From an uncultured Verrucomicrobiota bacterium (GTDB taxonomy: Bacteria; Verrucomicrobiota; Verrucomicrobiia; Limisphaerales; CAIMTB01), in contig CAIMTB010000503.1 in the NCBI GenBank assembly GCA_903844265.1, positions 1-32,858 of the forward strand: 32,858 nucleotides of DNA. The letters run 5' to 3'. The notes below the pieces were generated by a model. The model saw nothing but the letters and a program-made list of their open reading frames with translations. It was not told the DNA's origin and did no database searches. Every line of letters starts with the position of its first letter. Position 1 is the first letter of the stretch. This document shows positions 1 to 6,787 of the stretch, in pieces. Position numbers and translations under genes: made by a program.

Positions 1-88
1 CCAGGGCCGTGGTGCCGAGCCCGAACGCATTCGCGCCGATGAAATGGCGGCGGGAACAAAAACCGGAACTCGCGCGGGATGGATTCAT
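1..88 (-). CDS. DUF1501 domain protein, N-terminal fragment
   Basis: Only the first 29 codons are inside the window; the gene continues off the left edge. The visible peptide begins MNPSRASSGFCSRRHFIGAN and runs on into FGLGTTAL. This is the usual start of DUF1501 proteins: a Cys-Ser-Arg-Arg-x-Phe Tat-like motif followed by a short hydrophobic stretch. The ATG at 86-88 has a clear AAGGA ribosome-binding site at 94-98, spaced 5 nt, which supports the start. The PSD1/cytochrome gene lies just upstream on the same strand (ends at 228). The PSD1-DUF1501 pair is a standing gene order in Planctomycetota and Verrucomicrobiota, so the family call rests partly on context. Its biochemical role is unknown; DUF1501 belongs to the alkaline phosphatase/sulfatase-like fold group. 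An inverted repeat (137-212) separates the two genes. Confidence 0.72.
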   Translation of the reverse strand, partial: MNPSRASSGFCSRRHFIGANAFGLGTTAL

Positions 89-136
89 TTCATTCCTTCT
101 TGGCAGCAGCAGTCGGTCGAAAACAGACGCCTGGGT

Positions 137-212
137 CGTGGCAGCCGAGGCGGGGAGACTCCGTTCATTGGCGTTGGGATGAAATGGGAGTCTCCTAACG
201 TCGACTGCTACG
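137..212. repeat. Imperfect inverted repeat (hairpin), copy 1
   Basis: Two 26-nt arms at 137-162 and 187-212 are imperfect reverse complements; the inner GGAGACTCC/GGAGTCTCC part is perfect. The spacer is 24 nt. The element lies 15 nt past the stop of the PSD1 gene and ends before the DUF1501 gene. A second copy with the same arm sequence is at 12846-12921, so this is a dispersed repeat rather than an ordinary terminator. As RNA it could fold into a long hairpin and might act as an attenuator or 3'-end stabiliser; that role is inference. Confidence 0.75.
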
Positions 213-227
213 GGTCTTCGACACGGG

Positions 228-2900
228 TCACTCGAGGTAGAGGAATCGGTTCGACCCGAGCAACGCCTGGCAAAGGCTGGCCAGGGCGAGTTCCTCGGCA
301 GTGCGAGCCGCTGGGCCCGCCCCGGCCTTGGCCCCAGCCGTTCCGGGTTTCGCCGCAGGGTCCGACGCGGCCCCCCGGGCGCCGAGGAGCCTCGCCTGAC
401 TCCGCAAGTAATCCACGGCGCGCTCCCTCTCGAGCTCGGACGGCGCGCTGCCGTACACCCACCGCCAGGCGAGGGCCGCCTGGGTTTCCAGGTCGCGCGG
501 TTCGCGGCGACGGACGCGGTCGGCAAGCTCCGAGGACCGGGCCAGCACGAACGGGTCGTTCAGGAGCAACAGGGCCTGCAAGGGCACGGTGGAACTCGCG
601 CGCGCCTCGCAGTTCGGGTTCGCCAGGGGCGCATCGAAGGTCTCGAGCACGCCCACCGGGGCCGAGCGCTTGGCCGTGAGATAGACGCTGCGGCGATACT
701 CCTCCGCGCCGGCCGAGGCGGAGGTGGTGGGATCGCCGTTGCCATCGCGGTTCTGCACGCCGACCACCACCTGACCCTGCGCGGAATAGGCGATGGGAAC
801 AGCCTTCCCGAACATCCCGGAATCGGTCCGGCCGGTGACCGCGATCATCGCGTCGCGCACGCTCTCGGCGTCCAGGCGCCGAAGGTTCTGGCGGCCGAGG
901 AGACGATTCTCGGGATCAGCCTCGCGCGCCGCGGCGTTGACGCTGTCCTGGCGATAGGCACGGCTGGTCACCAGCGTCCGCAGGAACGGCTTCAACCGCC
1001 AACCGCCCTCCGTGAAATCCGAGGCCAGCCAGTCCAGCAGGTCCGGATGTGACGGCCGTTCGCCCAGCGCGCCAAAATCCGCCAGGGTCCGGACAATCCC
1101 CGCCCCGAAGAGGTGGTGCCAGAATCGGTTCACCAGCACGCGCGCCACGAGCGGATGCCGGCCATCGGTCAGCAGGCGGGCGAACTCAAGACGCCGGCCG
1201 GTGGTCCGCAAGGTGGCGTTGGTCGGGGCGATGTCCTGGCAACCCCGCGTCTCAAGCACGGTGAGTCCGCCGGGCGCAATGCGCTCCTTCGGCTGTTGTG
1301 GGTCGCCGCGGTGGAAGCGGAAGGTGTCACAGTTCCGCCCGGGTTCCTCGATGAGCACGTGCAGGCGGCTGTCCTCGGGCTTGGTCGCGCGCAGCTTCGA
1401 GGCGCGTTGCCGGACTTCGTCGACCTTCTTCGCCCCGTCACGATCCACCTCGCCGAGGAGGATGCTGTCCTGGAAGGTCGGAAACTCGCGCAGGATCGCC
1501 AACTGCTGCGGGCTGCGTTTGTCGGCCGGAGTCCGGCGCGCGGCGAGCACCTCGACCCGGCGGGACTCAGGGACCAGCAGCAACTGCTTCTGGACGAACG
1601 CCTCGATGAAGTCGTCGTGCAGTTTCTGCGCCTCCTTGTCGATGGGCACCGCCTCGGCCTCAATGGCGTCCGCGCGCTTCCGGACCTCCGACTCCAGCAA
1701 CGAAATCGAACGCGAACCCGGATCCTTCCAGTGCCCGACATCGAACGCCGGCTCGAACACCGCCCGCATCCGGAAATAGTCGGTCTGCGGAATCGGGTCG
1801 TACCGATGATCGTGGCACTGCGCGCATTGGATCGTCAGGCCGAGCAGGGAGGTCGAGACAATCTGCAGCGTGTCCGCAATGACCTGGTTGCGCGCCAACA
1901 CCGGATCGGCCGGCCCGTCACCGGTCGGGTCCGGGGACATCCGCAGGAATCCCGTCGCCACCAGGCGATCCAGGTCGTCGCCCCTCAGCGCCTCGTACGG
2001 CGGTGCGACCAGTTCGTCACCCGCCAGTTGCTCGGTGATGAAGCGATCGAACGGCTTGTCCGCGTTGAAGGACCGGATGACATAGTCCCGGTAACGCCAG
2101 GCCCACGGCCGGTCCGAGTCCGACTCCGGGCCGCCGTTCGAATCCGCGTAACCCGCCACGTCCAGCCAATGCCGCGCCCAGCGCTCGCCGAATCGCGGCG
2201 ACTGCAGCAGACGATCCACCAACCGCTCGTAGGCGTCCGGCTCCTCATCCCCCACGAACCCGGCGGTCTCCTCGGGCGATGGCGGAAGACCGGTCAGGTC
2301 AACGAACACCCGACGCGCGAGCGCCGGACGACCGGCCTCGGGGGCGAAGCCCAGCTGCCGCGAACGCAGGCCCGCGAGAAGGAACGCATCGACCGGATTG
2401 CCGTTGTGCGCGTCGCGGCCGGCTTCGGGCGGAGCCGGCCGCCGGATGGGCTGGAACGACCAGAATGCGCGCTCCTCCTCGGAGATGAAAAACCTCGGGA
2501 CAGTCTCGGGCTCAGGCCGCGCCGTGGGAGCGCCTTGTTCAACCCATTGCCGGAGCCTGGCGACCTGAGCCGGGGTGAGCTTCTTCTCCGACTTGGGCAT
2601 CTCGCCGGAGGCGGTCAGACGGACGAGCGCGCTGGCGTCAGGGTGACCCGGGACCAGGACGGCGCCGGATTCACCAGGTATGAGCATGAGTCGGCGCAGC
2701 CGGAGGTCGACGCCGCCCTTGAGTTTCTCGCCCTCGCCGTGGCACGGAAAACATTGCGCCTTGAGGATCGGGCGAATATCGCGTTCGAACGAGAGGGACG
2801 CCTCGGGGGGCGCCGAGGGGCCGGGCTCCGCGGCGGAAGCGAGTCGAGCGGCCAGGGCGAGACCGAGGCAGGCGGTCGTGATGGAGGAACGGCGGCGCAT
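228..2900 (-). CDS. PSD1 (DUF1549/DUF1553) protein with c-type cytochrome domain
   Basis: Exported 890-residue protein. The chosen ATG (2898-2900) gives MRRR followed by a hydrophobic signal peptide ending near ASAAEP; an in-frame ATG at 2990 adds only 30 non-signal residues. Residues 35-125 form a planctomycete-type cytochrome domain with haem motif C50-FP-CH54 and a likely distal Met at GEMPKS (101). The DUF1549 region follows (about 165-380), with HWLDVAGYADSNGG near 245-258 and a second CxxCH (CAQCHDHRYDPI, 359-370). DUF1553 fills the C-terminal half (FGALGERPSHPDLLDWL, then LNDPFVLARS near the end). This architecture is common in Planctomycetota and Verrucomicrobiota and is usually placed in the periplasm or outer envelope, often with polysaccharide or sulfatase genes. 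No reaction is established. The DUF1501 partner gene follows on the same strand. Confidence 0.93.
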   Translation of the reverse strand: MRRRSSITTACLGLALAARLASAAEPGPSAPPEASLSFERDIRPILKAQCFPCHGEGEKLKGGVDLRLRRLMLIPGESGAVLVPGHPDASALVRLTASGEMPKSEKKLTPAQVARLRQWVEQGAPTARPEPETVPRFFISEEERAFWSFQPIRRPAPPEAGRDAHNGNPVDAFLLAGLRSRQLGFAPEAGRPALARRVFVDLTGLPPSPEETAGFVGDEEPDAYERLVDRLLQSPRFGERWARHWLDVAGYADSNGGPESDSDRPWAWRYRDYVIRSFNADKPFDRFITEQLAGDELVAPPYEALRGDDLDRLVATGFLRMSPDPTGDGPADPVLARNQVIADTLQIVSTSLLGLTIQCAQCHDHRYDPIPQTDYFRMRAVFEPAFDVGHWKDPGSRSISLLESEVRKRADAIEAEAVPIDKEAQKLHDDFIEAFVQKQLLLVPESRRVEVLAARRTPADKRSPQQLAILREFPTFQDSILLGEVDRDGAKKVDEVRQRASKLRATKPEDSRLHVLIEEPGRNCDTFRFHRGDPQQPKERIAPGGLTVLETRGCQDIAPTNATLRTTGRRLEFARLLTDGRHPLVARVLVNRFWHHLFGAGIVRTLADFGALGERPSHPDLLDWLASDFTEGGWRLKPFLRTLVTSRAYRQDSVNAAAREADPENRLLGRQNLRRLDAESVRDAMIAVTGRTDSGMFGKAVPIAYSAQGQVVVGVQNRDGNGDPTTSASAGAEEYRRSVYLTAKRSAPVGVLETFDAPLANPNCEARASSTVPLQALLLLNDPFVLARSSELADRVRRREPRDLETQAALAWRWVYGSAPSELERERAVDYLRSQARLLGARGAASDPAAKPGTAGAKAGAGPAARTAEELALASLCQALLGSNRFLYLE

Positions 2901-3019
2901 GCGCGGATGGGTGGGGGATTGGTAGCGCGGAAAGCTCGAAGGAACGAGTTCAAAGTCAGCCTGCATCGGGCGGCGTCTCCGGACTCGCACAAAGGACCCG
3001 GTCGTGGCGACATTGGGGC

Positions 3020-4315
3020 ATGCCCCTCCCTGCCCCGGACCCCGGCACCTCCACCAACCGGCGCACGTTCATCACGCGGACCAGCGGGATCAGCGCCCTC
3101 CTGGCCTCGGCACCCCAGCTTCTCACGCCCGCGACAACGACCGCCGCCGCCGCCGCCGCCAAGGAGGCCACGCCTTCCGTCACGGGACCGACCGGCTCGA
3201 GCGTCGGGTCGCTCTTCCCGTTCATCCAGAGTCAGGCCGTCCACGGGGAGTTCCCGATGTCGTTCCTGAACGACCGCTTCCACTCGGCACGTTCATGGAA
3301 GAAAGCCGCTCGCTCGCGGCTGCTGGAACTTCTGCACTACTCCCCGCCCCGGGTCGACCCGGCACCGGAGACCCTCGAGCGTGTCGACTGCGGCGATTAC
3401 TTCCGCGACCGGATCCTTTTCAACACGACCCCGGATATCCGCGTCCCGGCGTTCGTCCTGGTTCCCAAGAACAGGGAAAAACCAGGTCCCGCTCTCGTGG
3501 CCCTGCATGACCACGGCGGTTTCTATCTTTGGGGAAAGGAAAAGATCACCGAAATCGAGGGGGAGAACCCCGAGCTGAAGGAATTCAGGAAACAGTACTA
3601 CGGAGGCCGCAGTACGGCGGTGGAGTTGGTGCGCCAGGGCTATCTGGTCATCGTGATCGACATGTTCTACTGGGGCGATCGCCGCATGCTTCTGGACAAT
3701 GACCCCGAGGACTGGCGCACCCGGCCCGCAACCCTCCCTCGGGAACGGATCCAGGCGTTCAACCGCCGCGCCGGCCAAAGCGAATCCCTGGTCGGCCGGA
3801 CCCTCTATTCCGCCGGGTTCACCTGGCCCGGGGTCATGTTCTGGGATGACCTCCGGACCGTCGACTATCTCGTCACCCGCCGTGATGTGGACCCGCACCG
3901 GATCGGCTGCGTCGGGTTGTCCGTCGGCGGGTTGCGCTCGTGTCATCTGGCCGCGCTCGACGACCGCATCAAAGCCTCGGTCGTGGTGGGGTGGATGACG
4001 TCCTTCCCGTGGCAGCTCAAGAAGCAGGTCGAGAACACCATCGGCCATACCAAGGTGGTGCCCGGCCTCTATCGACATCTCGACTATCCGGATGTCGCCT
4101 CGATGGCCATGCCGCGTCCGATGCTGGTGATCAACGGCAGCCGCGACGGCCTGTTCCATCTCGATGGTGTGAAGGCCAGCTTCAAGAAGCTCGAGGCGTG
4201 CTACGCCAAGGCCGGGGCAGCGGACAAGGTCAGGACCCGCCTCTACGACACGCCCCATGAGTTCAACGTCGAGATGCAGTCCGAGGCCTGGGATTGGCTC
4301 AGGAGGTGGGTATGA
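3020..4315 (+). CDS. Tat-exported alpha/beta hydrolase (acetylxylan esterase-like)
   Basis: 431-residue alpha/beta hydrolase. The N-terminus carries a twin-arginine motif NRRTFIT (13-19) and a short hydrophobic stretch, so export by Tat is likely. Catalytic residues are visible in order: the nucleophile elbow GLSVGG (Ser301), acid Asp376 in INGSRDGLF, and His413 in DTPHEF. HDHGGF (163-168) would form the oxyanion hole. The overall layout resembles dienelactone hydrolase and acetylxylan esterase-type enzymes, so a carbohydrate-ester or similar substrate is plausible but not shown. The gene is divergent from the PSD1 gene and precedes two glycoside hydrolases on the same strand, which favours a role in glycan deacylation. 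The start ATG sits inside a perfect palindrome (3015-3026). Confidence 0.88.
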   Translation: MPLPAPDPGTSTNRRTFITRTSGISALLASAPQLLTPATTTAAAAAAKEATPSVTGPTGSSVGSLFPFIQSQAVHGEFPMSFLNDRFHSARSWKKAARSRLLELLHYSPPRVDPAPETLERVDCGDYFRDRILFNTTPDIRVPAFVLVPKNREKPGPALVALHDHGGFYLWGKEKITEIEGENPELKEFRKQYYGGRSTAVELVRQGYLVIVIDMFYWGDRRMLLDNDPEDWRTRPATLPRERIQAFNRRAGQSESLVGRTLYSAGFTWPGVMFWDDLRTVDYLVTRRDVDPHRIGCVGLSVGGLRSCHLAALDDRIKASVVVGWMTSFPWQLKKQVENTIGHTKVVPGLYRHLDYPDVASMAMPRPMLVINGSRDGLFHLDGVKASFKKLEACYAKAGAADKVRTRLYDTPHEFNVEMQSEAWDWLRRWV

Positions 4316-4400
4316 GTGGTCTCTCAGCCTGCCAGCACGGATCCGCCTCGAGGTTGGCTCGGCGGCTTGTTACGCAAGACACCTCACTCCCAATCATCTC

Positions 4401-4569
4401 CATGAACCGTGAAGGTAGGGCGGGCAGTCCCTTGCCCGCCGCCCTCCCAACGCTACCCGAAAGTGAGCCTTACAAGGCCGGCGCGCAGCGGAGTGCGCGC
4501 CCTACCCCCTGCACCGGTTCAGGGTCCCCGTACGTGTCCCAATTTTTGAAAATCCTGCTCCCCATGAAA
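4401..4569 (+). repeat. Structured intergenic repeat, copy A (two hairpins, runs into start codon)
   Basis: 169-nt element alignable along its whole length to 6623-6787 (about four-fifths identical by hand alignment) and in its first 50 nt to 26930-26979. It holds two perfect hairpins with 8-bp stems and 6-nt loops: GGCGGGCA/TGCCCGCC at 4419-4440 and GGCGCGCA/TGCGCGCC at 4480-4501. Its 3' end includes a T-run, then GAAAATCC and the ATGAAA start of the downstream glycosidase. A frame beginning MNREGRAGSPLPAALP at 4402 is open into that gene. Confidence 0.85.
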
Positions 4570-6609
4570 GTCCGTCCCTACACCCCACCGCTCCCCCGCC
4601 TAGGTCTCGTCGTTGCCTGGGTCCTGCTGGCGTCAGCCGGTGGGTCATCCCATGCCGACATCGCCTACCCCGGCCCGCTGCCCGGCCCCGCGATCGCAAG
4701 TTCGGATGTCTCCGGGATCTCTCTGGGCAACCGGGTGCTGTCGGCCCGATGGACTCTCGATGCCCGCGGCCTGCGGCCCCTCTCGTTCGCGGACCTTCCG
4801 GGTGCACGCACCGTCACATTCACCGGCGAAGTCTTCCGGGTGATCCTCACCAACGGCGTCGGTTATCCGGCCTCGTCCTTTCAGCCTGACGGCCAGGCCC
4901 GGGTCACCAGGATCGATCCAACACCCAACTCCGCGCGACTCGCGGGGCACTTCCCGGCCACCTCGGTGGAACTGTCCCTGCACTCGGCTGACAACCGCCT
5001 GCGCGCGACCTGGAAGGCGCTCCTCCACGACGGGGCGAACTACCTGCGGCAGGAACTTCTCCTCGAAGCCACCGGGACCGAATGCCCGCTCCAGGAGATC
5101 GTCTGGCTGGAAGCTTCCATCCCCGGGGCCAGGACGATGGGCGATGTCGATGGCTCGCCCATGGTCGCGGGTGGTTTCTTCATGGGCGCCGAGGATCCGC
5201 ACTCGGCCAACCGGGCATCACCCGAAGGAGTGACCCGTTGTCGCCAACCCCGCCGCGCGACCCTCCGGCCGGGCGAGACGTTCACCTCGAGCTTCGTCAC
5301 CGGGGTGACTCCTCCCGGCCAGCTTCGACGTGGATTTCTCTACTATCTCGAACGCGAACGCGCGCATCCCTATCGGCCCTATCTCCACTACAACTCGTGG
5401 TATGACACGGCCTGGGCTCCGTTCGCGTTGAACGAGAGCAACTGCATCGACGCGATCCGCCAGTTCGGCGAGAAACTCATCAGGCAACATGACGTGGTGC
5501 TCGACGGGTTGGTGTTCGATGACGGCTGGGACAACCCGAAGTCACTCTGGCAGTTTCATTCCGGATTTCCGAAAGGCTTCACCCCCCTGTCCGCGCTGTG
5601 CAGGGATTATCATACCCGGCTCGGCGTCTGGCTCTCGCCCTTTGGCGGCTATGGCGAACCCAAGGACCAGCGGCTCCGGTACGGACGCGAGCAGGGTTAT
5701 GAGACCAACGCCACGGGCTTCTCCCTCGCCGGGCCGAAATACTACGCGGCGTTCAGGGATTCCTGCCTGCGGATGATCCGGGAATACGGGGTGAACCACT
5801 TCAAGTTCGACGGCATCGCGAACGGGATGTACGCCAACGGCGCGTCCGACTACGTGCGCGACACCGAGGCGATGCGGCGGCTGATGCTCGAGCTTCGAGG
5901 CGCCGAACCCGAGCTCTACATCAACCTCACCACCGGCTCCTGGCCGTCGCCGTTCTGGCTGAGATACGCGGACTCCCTCTGGCGCCAGGGCGGCGACATG
6001 GGCCTCGCGGGAAAGGGCACCCAACAACAACAGTGGCTGACCTATCGCGACCAGGAAACCTATCGCAACATCGTCCAGAAGGGACCTCTCTACCCGCTCA
6101 ACTCACTCATGACCCAGGGCGTTGCCTACTCCCGCCAAGGTTCCGCCGGCGAACCCTCCTTCAATTCTGCCGGGTTCAAGGACGACGTCCGCGCCTTCTT
6201 CGGCAGCGGCACCAGCCTCCAGGAACTCTACATCCAACCCGGCAAACTCACCGCCGAGGACTGGCGTGTCCTCGCCGAGGCTGCAAAATGGTCGAGAGCC
6301 CACGCCGACGTGCTCGTCGACACCCATTGGATCGGCGGCGATCCGTCCAAGCTCGAGGTCGGCGGGTTTGCCTCATGGTCGCCCCGCATGGGAATCGTCT
6401 CGCTGCGTAACCCGGACGACCGGGCGCACGAATTCGCGCTCGACGTCGGCACGGCTTTCGAGCTGCCGCCCGGTGCGCCGACTCGGTACTCCCTCCGCGC
6501 CCCATGGCGCGACGCCCCCCAGCCGCCAGCGACCGTCGCCGAGGCCGGCAAACCGGTCATCATCCGCATGTCCCCCTTCGAGATCGTGGTTCTCGAGGCT
6601 ATTCCATGA
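4564..6609 (+). CDS. Secreted clan GH-D-like glycosidase (GH36/GH27-type alpha-galactosidase-like)
   Basis: 681-residue exported TIM-barrel glycosidase. The start at 4564 is chosen because MKVRPYTPPLPRLG leads straight into a hydrophobic signal peptide ending near SHADIAY; the frame is open back to 4294 but that extension is repeat sequence. A beta-rich N-terminal domain spans about 35-260. The barrel carries FDDGWD (318-323), LGVWLSPFGGYG (353-364) and FKFDGI (413-418), where Asp416 matches the nucleophile position of clan GH-D retaining enzymes. Asp470 in RYADSLWRQGGD is a candidate acid/base. A small C-terminal beta domain ends near VVLEAIP. Similar Verrucomicrobia and Bacteroidetes proteins are often labelled alpha-galactosidase or, misleadingly, enterotoxin. 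Substrate is not proven. The fucosidase gene downstream suggests action on a fucose/galactose-containing glycan. Confidence 0.82.
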   Translation: MKVRPYTPPLPRLGLVVAWVLLASAGGSSHADIAYPGPLPGPAIASSDVSGISLGNRVLSARWTLDARGLRPLSFADLPGARTVTFTGEVFRVILTNGVGYPASSFQPDGQARVTRIDPTPNSARLAGHFPATSVELSLHSADNRLRATWKALLHDGANYLRQELLLEATGTECPLQEIVWLEASIPGARTMGDVDGSPMVAGGFFMGAEDPHSANRASPEGVTRCRQPRRATLRPGETFTSSFVTGVTPPGQLRRGFLYYLERERAHPYRPYLHYNSWYDTAWAPFALNESNCIDAIRQFGEKLIRQHDVVLDGLVFDDGWDNPKSLWQFHSGFPKGFTPLSALCRDYHTRLGVWLSPFGGYGEPKDQRLRYGREQGYETNATGFSLAGPKYYAAFRDSCLRMIREYGVNHFKFDGIANGMYANGASDYVRDTEAMRRLMLELRGAEPELYINLTTGSWPSPFWLRYADSLWRQGGDMGLAGKGTQQQQWLTYRDQETYRNIVQKGPLYPLNSLMTQGVAYSRQGSAGEPSFNSAGFKDDVRAFFGSGTSLQELYIQPGKLTAEDWRVLAEAAKWSRAHADVLVDTHWIGGDPSKLEVGGFASWSPRMGIVSLRNPDDRAHEFALDVGTAFELPPGAPTRYSLRAPWRDAPQPPATVAEAGKPVIIRMSPFEIVVLEAIP

Positions 6610-6622
6610 GGCCACCGCGCTT

Positions 6623-6787
6623 CATGAACCGCAAAGGTAAGGCGGGCAGTCCCTTGCCCGCCGCCCTCCCAGGGCTACCCCTTCCTGAGCCTCAGAACGC
6701 CGGCGCGCAGCGAGGTGCGCGCGCTATCGCCCCGGTTCCCGGTCCCCCTACGTGTCGAATTTTTTGAAACCCCAGCTTCCCATGAAA
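6623..6787 (+). repeat. Structured intergenic repeat, copy B (runs into start codon)
   Basis: Second full-length copy of the 4401-4569 element, same orientation. Hairpin 1 is identical (6641-6662, perfect 8-bp stem, loop GTCCCT). Hairpin 2 (6702-6723) keeps 7 of 8 pairs. The 3' end again has a T-run, GAAACCCC and then ATGAAA, the start of the fucosidase gene. The internal frame MNRKGKAGSPLPAALP (from 6624) is conserved at the peptide level but here is out of frame with the downstream gene and stops at 6767. Confidence 0.85.

Noticed and set aside
3015-3026. Palindrome GGGGCATGCCCC over the start codon of the alpha/beta hydrolase
   Set aside because: Only 12 bp in GC-rich DNA with no second copy; chance is a sufficient explanation.
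1113-3269. 718-residue plus-strand ORF across the PSD1 gene
   Set aside because: Exact antisense of a clearly conserved protein; composition is Arg/Gly-rich without domains. Long antisense frames are expected at this GC content.
4294-4563. N-terminal extension of the GH-D-like gene frame
   Set aside because: It is the repeat element; it would bury the signal peptide 90 residues inside.
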